Of a DNA stretch of 64,000 nucleotides, positions 56,801-64,000 are shown piece by piece. The position numbers and the translations under genes were made by a program. Below the pieces are notes generated by a model. It did no database searches, had not been told where the DNA came from, and saw nothing but the letters and a program-made list of their open reading frames with translations. How positions within the stretch are numbered: the first letter of the stretch is position 1; each line of letters starts with the position of its first letter. The stretch is from Pirellula sp. SH-Sr6A (GTDB lineage Bacteria; Planctomycetota; Planctomycetia; Pirellulales; Pirellulaceae): positions 6,243,988-6,307,987 of the forward strand of contig NZ_CP011272.1 in the NCBI RefSeq assembly GCF_001610875.1, written 5' to 3'.

Positions 56801-58026
56801 AGAATATCCGCTGCAAATCCTTGCGCTGAGTCGTATCGATTCGAACGTTCTTTTTCTAGGGCCTTGAGAACAATCCAATCGAGCTCGCTGCGCAATAGCC
56901 GTGTAAGCCGTTGAGGCTCGGAGCTTCGGTTGGCCGAAAGCGTTGCAACGAGATGCGAGCTGCTTAACTTCGCACTTGGCCTCTGGGGTTCTACTTCGCG
57001 AACGACTCTCAGAATCTCCAAAACGCCAGCCTTTTCCAGTTCCATCTGGGAAAAGGGAGGTGCTCCCGCTAAGAGCTCATAAAGCAAGACGCCGAGTGAG
57101 TAAACATCGCTGCGTGTGTCGATGTCAAGGTTGTTCAACGTCGCTTGTTCGGGACTCATGTATTGAGGGGTGCCCACAATTCCACCGAAGAGTGTGTAAA
57201 CCGATTGGTCTGTCAGGCCACCCCCCGTCGCTTTCGCAATACCGAAATCGATGACCTTTGGCACAGGAACATCATCAAAGAGAGCGACCAGAACGTTGGA
57301 GGGTTTGATGTCGCGATGGATGATCCCTTTTTGGTGGGCATGCTGTATCGCGTTGCATACGGGGATGAAAAGCTCGAGACGTTTTTCTGGCGATAGCTTC
57401 ATCCGGTCGCAAAAATCGGTGATCGGTGTTCCCTTCACCAATTCCATCACGAAGAAAGGTTGACCGTCAGGCATCAAACCTCCGTCTAAGACCTTTGCGA
57501 TATTGGGATGGTCCATCATCGCCAGGGCTTGGCGTTCTGCCTCAAAGCGGGCCAACACGGATTTGGAATCCATCCCGGCTTTGATGAGTTTGATCGCGAC
57601 AGATCGTTTGACTGGCTCGGATTGCCTCGCCATCCAGACTTCCCCCATCCCTCCTTCGCCAATCCTCTCAACCAATCGATAACGGCCTCCTACGGACAAA
57701 TCTGGCTTGAGAACCCGCATGTCGTAGGTGGTCAAACCTGGATCGCCCCCGGAACTCCTGCCCTGCCCGACCAGTGCACTGGAAACGTCTGCGGAAAGTT
57801 CGAATGCGTCATGACACTTCTCCTCTCGACTTTCATCAATCGCGTGAAGGGAGACGGGATCGAGCAGGCTGTCTGGTTCTCGGCTGGCGATCAAGAGCGC
57901 TTCTAAAGGAACGCGGAGTTCGGGCTCGTTCTTCGTGAGTTGCACTAGCAAATCTGGCCACTCATCCTTGGGGCGTGACGCGATCTCCGCAAAGAGGATT
58001 TGAAGTTTGTTTACGCCCGAATTCAT
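53875..58026 (-). CDS. Giant PknB-type Ser/Thr protein kinase with HEAT-like extracytoplasmic region
   Basis: From the ATG at 58026 the protein has 1383 residues. A kinase domain lies at about 112-385: GEGGMGEVWMARQ glycine loop near 124, Lys146 in VAIKLI, catalytic HRDIKPSNVLV (Asp239) and DFGIAK (Asp260). One membrane helix is at about 437-458. The roughly 900 residues beyond look like helical HEAT-type repeats outside the membrane. Its upstream neighbour is an ECF sigma factor, an arrangement typical of planctomycetes. It probably phosphorylates that regulon's proteins or the sigma factor after sensing through the long C-terminus. GAGAG shortly before the ATG supports the start. Confidence 0.9.
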   Translation of the reverse strand: MNSGVNKLQILFAEIASRPKDEWPDLLVQLTKNEPELRVPLEALLIASREPDSLLDPVSLHAIDESREEKCHDAFELSADVSSALVGQGRSSGGDPGLTTYDMRVLKPDLSVGGRYRLVERIGEGGMGEVWMARQSEPVKRSVAIKLIKAGMDSKSVLARFEAERQALAMMDHPNIAKVLDGGLMPDGQPFFVMELVKGTPITDFCDRMKLSPEKRLELFIPVCNAIQHAHQKGIIHRDIKPSNVLVALFDDVPVPKVIDFGIAKATGGGLTDQSVYTLFGGIVGTPQYMSPEQATLNNLDIDTRSDVYSLGVLLYELLAGAPPFSQMELEKAGVLEILRVVREVEPQRPSAKLSSSHLVATLSANRSSEPQRLTRLLRSELDWIVLKALEKERSNRYDSAQGFAADILRYLEGEQVLAHPPTLMYRLRKVAHRNRKGLVALSAVLLALLAGLAGTSWQMLRANREASRALTLADNAKRAKEEAENALIVGMMRPLGVGDLEEGSVARTTIADIATLESSELKLKILDRAIRMPQVADRLPTQMAWILQACVGLDASSHQKAAENALTLFRDDSLDHRVRYAALSCLNELDEIGVLSIDEFARYVREAPQERKEGVWESLVWVNLRDNPDALVDFLFACLTGQHGPDALSFACADLEKLASNDPIFAEKVIHRLDHPDLRDVWLNSTDATINVPSIYSFAAVSGEQSYSSNPFSLRVKTISSAYPTDPLQRVRAYCEVDRMAKGSNAKVTGAPLMDVPDFWNSLAESNNEVFLLGVEVAMQYLPEMFARKGSDFLYQNSDSLYKVSAKLSPAQAVAIYDLLAKDIGVLYSYTNTSRGDAVIGVALNQVGPKLSSEDASRSFQKLSDQLSIDRRYGTVANSLLAIAGVASAPGFAEHRLVVDRMLEHLPKVNVNYVRNACWNSIVDVADQLDPKVLTEVSSLIQTDLESQLALGQFDAPEILVDHLVRLSKLGAEVDFDTKFLLLIADYVRSSYYSEAEGALALKMLNILSPESRRNTAAAALRELDGSNWKVDLLQDTPLESALLQELSEVDQHAFVEAIWEFLNRQREDEIDASTRANAIGKAMVSLSRNWPDNKRMLLVQKALSKLREQLSLDDSTKSEATMLIDCMIRFLVDSWDGIDERQKHELSSLLMQHGLWNTGLSDEEFKTILKSFNSVQLAALWKARVSRFLSNPTDWPNEDNPSDTTVHELAAIGFVWFEKDRSEYLKAFSELLQSVDSARFARLAFDLTSFKLQQTKEEFQSTTVRAANRLLTQEPVHLEVIAFADDYRALSKHLLKIECVGDLRDALLTCLEQLAFPDEAETPSVADKIPHAMIDGQEWSHSPGETRPARKHFRSLRDFMLWNLSRPSGERWLELPTSKVD

Positions 58027-58146
58027 GATGACTCTCTGAGACCGAAACGACGATGCCGTAACCATACGTGCGTCGTTGGCCCGAAATCTGTCGAAAGATT
58101 TTGCAAAAAAGGCGAAGACACTGATCGGCAGTCTGATAAAGCGGGA

Positions 58147-58737
58147 TTAGATGGAGGCCAATGCACCTTGATCGTCAGACTTTTCCATCGCGACCTTCAA
58201 CCAAGCCCTCGCAAACTGCCACTTCTGTTTGGCCTGATAGACGGTGATAGCCATGATTTCGGCGATACTTTCGTATCCTAAACCGCCGTAGATTCGAAGC
58301 TCGACCAGTTTCGCCAGCTGGGGATCTTCATCCTGGAGCTTCGTCAGCGCTTCATCCAGGAGTAGCAGTCTAGAGTTATGCTCCCAATCTTCGTTGCGAG
58401 CCGCGAAGTCGGAGAGGTCGACTTGCACCATGTTGCCCCCTCTTCGCAACGTTCTTTTTCTCCGAGCATGATCGATCAGGATGCGACGCATCGACGCCGC
58501 TGCGGCTGCAAAGAAATAGGAACGGGACTTCCAGTGACCTTGGTCCGGCCCTCCGACCAGCTTCACAAAGGCCTCATGTACCAATGCCGTGGGCTGCAAG
58601 GTATGTTCGGCCCGTTCAGAACGCATGTATCCGGTCGCCATACGATGCAACTCTTGATAAACCAACGGGAGCAAATTCTCAATAGGAATCTCCTCACCTG
58701 ATGCCAGTCGGGAAAAGAGAGTAACGGAAAGAGTCAT
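58147..58737 (-). CDS. ECF-family RNA polymerase sigma factor (TIGR02999-like)
   Basis: The 196-residue protein has region 2 with PLVYQELHRMATGYMRSER and HEAFVKLVGG, a following segment SRSYFFAAAAASMRRILIDH and RRKRTLRRGG typical of the TIGR02999 group of planctomycetes and relatives, and region 4 with LRIYGGLGYESIAEIMAITV near 150. Such sigma factors often sit next to Ser/Thr kinases and are thought to be controlled by them rather than by an anti-sigma factor. No anti-sigma factor gene is visible here. The kinase gene starts 120 bases after its stop. Confidence 0.9.
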   Translation of the reverse strand: MTLSVTLFSRLASGEEIPIENLLPLVYQELHRMATGYMRSERAEHTLQPTALVHEAFVKLVGGPDQGHWKSRSYFFAAAAASMRRILIDHARRKRTLRRGGNMVQVDLSDFAARNEDWEHNSRLLLLDEALTKLQDEDPQLAKLVELRIYGGLGYESIAEIMAITVYQAKQKWQFARAWLKVAMEKSDDQGALASI

Positions 58738-59102
58738 GCAGGAACAGGACCTTTTGATTCGCGGGGCATGGAGACATGGACGCCACCGAAGCCCCGGACA
58801 GACGATGCCGGAATCTTGGGTGGATCACAACCCGCCCGATAATACCATAACCCTTCTCGTTCTGCACTTAAACCAAAGATGGGCGACTCATTATCACCTG
58901 TCGGGTATTGCAGATGTCGAGCACAGCCGGAGCTTTGCTATCCCGCCAAGAAGACTTTGTCGATTTCTAGCACCGCGGGTCTTAGTGGTTTCCAGAAAGA
59001 TCGATTCAAGGGCACGGCATTCCGATGCGGTCGTCAGAAACATCTCCCGCGACATGCGGCTTCGTTGCGGGCGGTCACCCATGATCTGAAAAATAACATG
59101 CC
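58738..59102. other. Intergenic region between sigma factor and VOC gene
   Basis: These 365 bases should hold the promoter of the sigma factor gene on the minus strand. Short open frames on both strands lack any family and I see no clear promoter, hairpin or repeat. Confidence 0.5.
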
Positions 59103-59507
59103 CTATTTCGGCAATGCATCTGGATTCATCCAAAACATCTCCCAGACATGGCCGTCCAAATCCGCCAAGTTTCGGTTGTACATAAAACCTAGATCCTGCT
59201 TTGGATTGATGTCGGCAGTGCCCCCGTTCTGGGTAGCAACGAGATTCATTTCATCGACGGCCTCGCGCGTTTCGCAGGAGAGGGCAAGCATGACCTCGCT
59301 CGAGGTCGCGGGCGGAATCGGGCGGCTTGTAAATGTCTTCCACTTGTCGTGGGTTAGTAGCATCACAAATATCGAATCACTCCATACCATGCACGCGGCA
59401 GTTTCATCCGTGAATTGCATGTTAATCGCAAATCCAAGCGCTTCGTAAAAAGCAATCGAAGCGGTCAGATTGGAAACAGGTAGGTTTATGAAGATCGTCT
59501 TGCTCAT
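59103..59507 (-). CDS. VOC-family (glyoxalase/bleomycin-resistance-like) protein
   Basis: The 134-residue protein has two VOC half-units: MSKTIFINLPVSNLTASIAF and YEALGFAINMQFTDETAACM in the first, and later ADLDGHVWEMFWM with the second-unit metal position. The His normally in the first unit is replaced here by Asn8 of FINLPV, so metal ligands may be incomplete. The start MSKTIFINLPV is typical of this subgroup. It may be a small-molecule lyase or a binding protein; the substrate is unknown. It stands alone on the minus strand. Confidence 0.82.
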   Translation of the reverse strand: MSKTIFINLPVSNLTASIAFYEALGFAINMQFTDETAACMVWSDSIFVMLLTHDKWKTFTSRPIPPATSSEVMLALSCETREAVDEMNLVATQNGGTADINPKQDLGFMYNRNLADLDGHVWEMFWMNPDALPK

Positions 59508-59945
59508 TTAGTCTTCCCATGGATTGGTCGTTCGAGATTTGTTCGTGAAACAGTCGTACAACAGTACGTAAAATCGACATCGCGTTCAGATTTTCGATAG
59601 TTTCGTCTCTCGGCCGGTCCACCGCCCCCAATCTACTCTTCTGGGAGCACTCAGTCCTTTGGTCCGCCGGACAACAAGCGCGCGGCGGGGTGAGTCAACA
59701 CGGGTACCCAAACGATCGACGGTTGGAGTCTGTCCAGGACTACGGAGTTACGCATTCCATTTTAGTCCCTATGCCATAGCAGATGCCCAGCTGTGGTGTT
59801 CGCCTAGATCCTAGACTCCTTCACCGAAGCGGAGCGCCAATGCAGTAGCTACCACTACGAAGAGGGGCGTCGCATCACGGGAGAAACCCTTGGCAATAGC
59901 CCAGCCGTTCAAGGATGGGGATGCGCTGCAGCTGTAACCAAAAAA
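59508..59945. other. Intergenic region, no gene seen
   Basis: About 440 bases without a supported gene. The sequence has no long frame with a family, no repeat and no clear terminator. A short palindrome-like stretch around GTCGTACAACAGTACG (near 59552) could be an operator for the VOC gene, but is only a pattern. Confidence 0.5.
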
Positions 59946-61049
59946 CTATTTGATTCTTTGCCCAACAATCGCGATCCCTTGGTCGGACCGCGTTTCCCAG
60001 AATAAATAGACTTTAGGGCTGGTTCCAGTAGCTCCAATGACCACAGGATAACTGGCGTTCTCGCTGACCCGTTCTTCTTCGGTGCTGCCTGGTTTCATCA
60101 GAACAAGGTCTCCTTCCCGTTTGCTAGTCCAAACGGAGTAGAAGCCATCGTCGCTGCTCGCGATCCATGGCTGCTCACCTTGTCCTAGCAAGGACTCTGT
60201 GTTGGGCTTCGCCGGTGCAAATAGGACACTGCGGTCGCGACGCCAAACGGTTGCGAGGTTTCGATCCTTATCGAGGGCCAACATGCCTCCATCCATCGGG
60301 CAAGCGTTAAGCTGCCACGGGACCTGTCCCAACCGGACAGCCTTGCCAAAGGATTCGCCTTGATCATGCGAAGAGACCAAATACATATCGCGATTCCCCT
60401 TGAGCGAATTGCGAAAGAGTATGTGAATCGCGTTGTCGCTCACAGCGATAGAAGGGTGACAACATTCGCAGATGCTTCGATCGGGCGATTGATAGACCAA
60501 CTTGTTCTTGCTCCAAGTCTCGCCATGATCCTCCGACTTGGAAGCGAATAATTGTGTTCCCTTCTCTCGAAGATCCAGCCAAACGCACCACAATGTACCG
60601 CTATCCGAAGCGGCCATCGCGTGCAGCCCCTCCCGTGCAGACGCTTCGACGTCATTCGCTTTGACCGGTCCTACCCAACTCTTCCCATTGTCTAGAGAGC
60701 GATAGGCGAGGAGATCACCATCTCGACCCTTCCCCACAGCGCCGCCGATTGCGGTGATCGTAATCGCGCGTCCCGTATGGGCGATGCGGGGGCCACGTCG
60801 CATACCGAGTGACATGTTTGGGATAAAAAATGCCTTTTTCGCGACAGGTTTTGTTTGCTCATCCATTACGCAGTGATAGACATGCTCCCCGACGCCAAAA
60901 GCAACGTGAACGGACTCGTCCGATGCGATGCAGGCCTGCGGTTGCTTTGGCGCATTGGCATCTTTTCCGAGCATGATCGTTATTGGCTCAGCTCCCAACG
61001 ACGTTGTCGAGATCGCGAGGGAAAGTGTAACGAGCAAGCATTTGATCAT
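59946..61049 (-). CDS. Secreted sialidase-like BNR/Asp-box beta-propeller protein
   Basis: From the ATG at 61049 the product has 367 residues with a signal peptide (MIKCLLVTLSLAISTTSLGA). Asp-box units are plain: AYRSLDNGKSWVGPV, FASKSEDHGETWSKN and VSSHDQGESFGKAVR, as in the six-blade sialidase fold. A CECCHPSIAV motif near 185 is a recurrent Cys cluster in planctomycete relatives. The classic sialidase Arg triad and Tyr nucleophile cannot be assigned, so enzyme activity is uncertain. The longer frame to 61184 adds an unrelated N-terminus and overlaps the RraB-domain gene. It may be co-transcribed with that gene, 62 bases upstream. Confidence 0.8.
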   Translation of the reverse strand: MIKCLLVTLSLAISTTSLGAEPITIMLGKDANAPKQPQACIASDESVHVAFGVGEHVYHCVMDEQTKPVAKKAFFIPNMSLGMRRGPRIAHTGRAITITAIGGAVGKGRDGDLLAYRSLDNGKSWVGPVKANDVEASAREGLHAMAASDSGTLWCVWLDLREKGTQLFASKSEDHGETWSKNKLVYQSPDRSICECCHPSIAVSDNAIHILFRNSLKGNRDMYLVSSHDQGESFGKAVRLGQVPWQLNACPMDGGMLALDKDRNLATVWRRDRSVLFAPAKPNTESLLGQGEQPWIASSDDGFYSVWTSKREGDLVLMKPGSTEEERVSENASYPVVIGATGTSPKVYLFWETRSDQGIAIVGQRIK

Positions 61050-61111
61050 GATAAAATCGTGAAAGGTGAGGAGCGATGGCTGGGTGAAGAAGCCATGCTC
61101 GAAGCAATGTT

Positions 61112-61777
61112 TTACTCCGAGCTGGAATCGGTGAGCGTTCGTAGCAAGATTGGCTTTATACCTTTTTTTTGTCGTACTCCCCAACCATCTGCGACACCAT
61201 TGTGTTGCTTGGCGATCTTCGCAAGCCTTCCCTCCATCGTGTTGATGTTATCCAATGTCGGTACAAGGTCCGCTTGAACGTAAACGTCGTATCCACCCAT
61301 CGCGTCATTGGGTTCAATCGAAACTGCTTGGAAGGACTGTTGTCTGGCCTCGCTCGCCATCTTCTGCGCATCTGCTTTCGAATGAAAGTGATGGCAAAAA
61401 TCGACTGGAACAATTGAATTCCTATTCATTCCAGCGTTGGCCATTCGTTCCAGCGCGTCTCGGTTCGCATGGCTTCGATCCATTCCTGCGTCCTGCGATT
61501 TTGTCACGGCAAATCCTGCTCGCTCTATGGCCCAGCGAAGCACCAAGAATAGGACTGTAGTGACAGCGACCATCGTCGCGAAAAAGACCATACCGGCAAC
61601 TAGGTTCACTCCATTGCGTCGGACCATGGCAAAGGAGGCGAGAAAAGCTGCCCCACCGCCGGCTCCCAGCGAAGCCAAGCTTACGCACCAGCCGGTCATG
61701 GTAAAGCGGCTGAAATCGATATCAAGCTCGTTGATCGTCGATCCGATTCTTTCTGCGATGTCTGGTTTGGTGCTCAT
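61112..61777 (-). CDS. Membrane-anchored RraB-domain protein
   Basis: The 221-residue protein has two membrane helices at about 26-50 and 58-80. Its C-terminal half carries an RraB (ribonuclease activity regulator B) domain at about 120-205: MASEARQQSFQAVSIEP, GGYDVYVQADLVPTLDNINT and the DGWGVRQ ending that matches DGWGT of E. coli RraB. RraB binds RNase E and limits its activity, and normally is a soluble cytoplasmic protein. A membrane-anchored version is unusual, though RNase E is itself membrane-bound in E. coli. The gene lies just upstream of the sialidase-like gene on the same strand. Confidence 0.8.
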   Translation of the reverse strand: MSTKPDIAERIGSTINELDIDFSRFTMTGWCVSLASLGAGGGAAFLASFAMVRRNGVNLVAGMVFFATMVAVTTVLFLVLRWAIERAGFAVTKSQDAGMDRSHANRDALERMANAGMNRNSIVPVDFCHHFHSKADAQKMASEARQQSFQAVSIEPNDAMGGYDVYVQADLVPTLDNINTMEGRLAKIAKQHNGVADGWGVRQKKGIKPILLRTLTDSSSE

Positions 61778-61905
61778 GTGCGGCCGTTTGGTTTTGGTGT
61801 TATGACGGACGAAAGCTACTGACCTGCATGCAGAAGCAGTGTATCAAACCTTTTGAGTGACTTGGATCGCAGCCACTCAGGACGACTTGTACTGCGCCGT
61901 CTTGG

Positions 61906-63279
61906 CTAGGGGGCGGGGGAAACGAGACTGTTTGAACACGTAATGACCTGGGACGTGCTCCGTGCATCCGGGAACCAGCAAAGAATGTAGGAATTGCGAC
62001 CGTCGGTCAGCGGGATTTGAACCGGTTTGCTGCTTCCGACAGGTCTTCCTCGCATCAGCGGCGTCAGCTCAACAAAGGCAGTCCCTTTGGGGGCCTCGAC
62101 TCGAAGGACTTGGATCGCATTGGGCAATAGACCCCAGCATCGAGTATCGGCACCCTCGGTGGCTTCCCAAGCAATCCCAGCTAGGTCCATCCCGACGGAC
62201 GTGAGTCCTTCGGTGTTCATCGATTGCTTGGCCGCAGCGACGGTCGCTTTCTTGATCACACGTCTTGCGACGGCCCTGGCGACGATGGTGTTGCGCGTCG
62301 CCTTGTACGACTCCAGGGCTAATTCCTCCACATCCGCAATGCAATGCGTTTCACCGATCTTAGCGCCATTGACGCTTACCCCCACGGAAGAGACATCGGA
62401 AGTAGGGATCGCGATGTCGGGGATTTTGATCGGCGCGATCGTCGGAGGGACTTTGTAAGGGCCCGCGGCAGATACGATACGATCTGCGATGAGCAATGCG
62501 TCGCTCGTAGGCTGCTCGCTCACCTCGACTTTGTAAGGACCTCTTCCAACCATCGCAAAAACGTAAATCACTCCATGCCCCGGCCGAGAGTGAACGCCGC
62601 CTCTAGCCCGATTTAAATCCCATTGGAGGGGCAGGCAATCGGGCATCAAGCCGGACGCGATTTCGTAGTTTCGAACCGCATCGTCATAGTCCCGGAGTGT
62701 CGCTTCGCGAAGCATGCCGCGAAGATAGAAGCCCATGGGGAGGGGGCGATAGGGCAGCGGCTTCGACGGGTCGATCTCCCCGATTCGAATAGCGATTTCC
62801 TCGTGCTTCTGCTGCAGTTGCAGCGTGTAGCTCTCGGCGTCCGTCCCATCGTGCAAAAGATTGCTCAGGGCAAGAAATGCACGAATAAGGATCTTCTCAT
62901 AATCTTCTCCCCCGTACGATCGAACTTGATCGTCCGTCCACATCGAGACAGTCTTCTCGGTTATGGATTCCGACTCAAGTTCTTCGAATCGATCTCTCGC
63001 GATCTTCAATCGCTTTTCGGCCTCTCGCGGCCTTCCGCTCAGCAAATCGACGACCGCCAGATCCAGGTTTACGACATCCTTGTCGTGACGGCTCTTCTCG
63101 AGTTTGGCGAGCGAAGTGCGGCACTCCTCGAGTCGACCGTCATAGAAAAGGGTTCTGGGGGTAGCGAGCCTCTTGGCGTGAGTGGAGCAACCAGGTGTTA
63201 GGTAGACAAGCAACAAGAGCGACCAACAAATCGATCTTCGAAAGCTTCGTTGTCTTGGCACTGGCTGCCGTCGCTTCAT
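61906..63279 (-). CDS. COG3014-family lipoprotein
   Basis: The 457-residue protein starts with a lipoprotein signal, lipobox LTPGC near residues 27-31. A helical TPR-like part (about 40-220, including LRDYDDAVRNYEIASGLMPD) is followed by a beta-rich part (about 235-457) with GHGVIYVFAMVGRGPYKVEV and the ending GRNSYILCWFPDARST. This layout fits the COG3014 lipoproteins, which in vibrios lie next to LpoB and YcfL genes. Here too an LpoB-like gene precedes it, with 7 bases between. Together they may support a penicillin-binding protein; that function is inferred from gene order. Confidence 0.82.
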   Translation of the reverse strand: MKRRQPVPRQRSFRRSICWSLLLLVYLTPGCSTHAKRLATPRTLFYDGRLEECRTSLAKLEKSRHDKDVVNLDLAVVDLLSGRPREAEKRLKIARDRFEELESESITEKTVSMWTDDQVRSYGGEDYEKILIRAFLALSNLLHDGTDAESYTLQLQQKHEEIAIRIGEIDPSKPLPYRPLPMGFYLRGMLREATLRDYDDAVRNYEIASGLMPDCLPLQWDLNRARGGVHSRPGHGVIYVFAMVGRGPYKVEVSEQPTSDALLIADRIVSAAGPYKVPPTIAPIKIPDIAIPTSDVSSVGVSVNGAKIGETHCIADVEELALESYKATRNTIVARAVARRVIKKATVAAAKQSMNTEGLTSVGMDLAGIAWEATEGADTRCWGLLPNAIQVLRVEAPKGTAFVELTPLMRGRPVGSSKPVQIPLTDGRNSYILCWFPDARSTSQVITCSNSLVSPAP

Positions 63280-63286
63280 GCCGATC

Positions 63287-63958
63287 TCAACGCTTGAATG
63301 GGTTGTAGTTCCACACTTTGCCCATGGCGCTCTTGTGATAGCCTTTGCGAACCTCTGCAGTCTGCTTGTCTGCGAATCCTGTATGAACGTTGACCAATTC
63401 CAAAGTCAAATCGTAGTCACGCTGAGTCGAACTGTTTCTCGTCGTGGTACCGCTGGTCAAAACGGCGTAGAGCAGATAATCGATTGGTGCACCCTGACGT
63501 TCCAGGACTGCAGTAAAGAGTCGCATGTTATCCGGGATCATCAAGGAGTCGGGGCGAAGGCGTGTTTCGTACAGGGCGGCGTCCACCATGCGACGACTGA
63601 TGGATCGAAAGGAGTTTGCTTCGAGTAATCGCGAGTCGATCTGCTGGTAGAGTTGGTCTTTGAAATCGCCAATATCTTCCGAGCTTTTGTTTTCGATGCC
63701 TACGAAGCAAATCGTCTTAGGTAGGGGCTCGCCATCGGGACCTACCGGTGTTTCCGCTGTGACAATCTGCTGACGAGCAAGCAGTTTCGCGACCGCTTCG
63801 TCGACCAAGGGATCGAAGACCTCAGCACCTGCCTCGTGGCTGCCGACTAGATTCGGTGCATCCGGCTTGATGACATGGCCGTACTGGTAGCCCTTGCATC
63901 CCGATGACACGGACACCATCAACGTTCCTAAACCGGCCAACCATTCACGACGATCCAT
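63287..63958 (-). CDS. lpoB: LpoB-like penicillin-binding protein activator lipoprotein
   Basis: The 223-residue protein has a signal with a lipobox-like SSGCKG near residue 20 (MDRREWLAGLGTLMVSVSSG). The body contains the LpoB core: TICFVGIENKSSEDIGDFKD, YQQIDSRLLEANSFRSISRR, then PIDYLLYAVLTSGTTTR and DYDLTLELVNVHTG. LpoB in E. coli activates PBP1B from the outer membrane. Planctomycetes have unusual cell walls, so the true target here is open. It leads the two-gene unit with the COG3014 lipoprotein. The promoter should lie in the last 40 bases of the window or beyond the right edge. Confidence 0.82.
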   Translation of the reverse strand: MDRREWLAGLGTLMVSVSSGCKGYQYGHVIKPDAPNLVGSHEAGAEVFDPLVDEAVAKLLARQQIVTAETPVGPDGEPLPKTICFVGIENKSSEDIGDFKDQLYQQIDSRLLEANSFRSISRRMVDAALYETRLRPDSLMIPDNMRLFTAVLERQGAPIDYLLYAVLTSGTTTRNSSTQRDYDLTLELVNVHTGFADKQTAEVRKGYHKSAMGKVWNYNPFKR

Positions 63959-64000
63959 GGGATTCCTTTCCCCTCTGCTGTTTAGAGTTCGGAACGATAG

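Overview
The window looks like a chromosomal segment of a planctomycete, most likely of the Pirellulales/Rhodopirellula type. The evidence is a set of lineage-typical families: a DUF1080 protein, an SHD1-domain protein, GYF and zinc-ribbon membrane proteins, a planctomycete-type ECF sigma factor next to a giant Ser/Thr kinase, a stand-alone archaeal-type formyltransferase (Ftr) of tetrahydromethanopterin C1 metabolism, a BMC shell protein, secreted PQQ beta-propellers and several TTG starts. Base composition looks uniform and moderately GC-rich by eye. I saw no insertion sequence, phage gene, CRISPR array, rRNA or tRNA.

Layout. 1-7377 (minus) is a tight operon: ExbB/TolQ channel, ExbD, a zinc-ribbon ExbD, a very large membrane-anchored PQQ propeller and a peptide-type solute-binding protein cut by the left edge. 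7734-8713 (plus) holds a COG1579 zinc-ribbon protein and a possible small RNA ending in a strong terminator. 8838-11223 has two secreted proteins. 11371-18474 (minus) is a type IV pilus-like inner-membrane platform: a PilM-PilN fusion followed by two single-pass proteins, all three carrying Gly/Tyr/Ser-rich low-complexity blocks. 18870-21603 (plus) couples a TPR protein to a tandem BMC-domain protein. 21851-22029 is a perfect 18-bp repeat, ten copies.

22166-28060 holds a methyltransferase, an APC permease with a TPR protein, a DUF1080 protein, an NhaR-like regulator and a ribosome hibernation factor with a hairpin leader. 28050-35303 (minus) holds an SDR with HflX, an exported methyltransferase, and a nitrilase/Wzm/Wzt/SDR operon for polysaccharide export. 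35573-40826 (plus) holds a TPR membrane protein, a thioredoxin-like ferredoxin, a Wzc-like tyrosine kinase and a phosphodiesterase. 40835-46453 holds a BNR/YCF48-like protein, glycogen phosphorylase and an SHD1 protein.

46464-49501 (minus) runs Ftr, a GYF protein, a PII protein and IspD. 49818-53114 (plus) holds sucCD and a ThiF/MoeB-type E1. 53215-59507 (minus) holds a secreted protein, the giant kinase with its sigma factor and a VOC protein. 59946-63958 (minus) holds a BNR sialidase-like protein, a membrane-anchored RraB-domain protein and a COG3014/LpoB lipoprotein pair.

The best candidates for an undescribed system are the Exb/zinc-ribbon-ExbD/PQQ-propeller/binding-protein operon at the left edge and the Gly-rich PilM-PilN platform. 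The orphan BMC-T protein is a third. Functions are read from sequence motifs only; no database search was possible.
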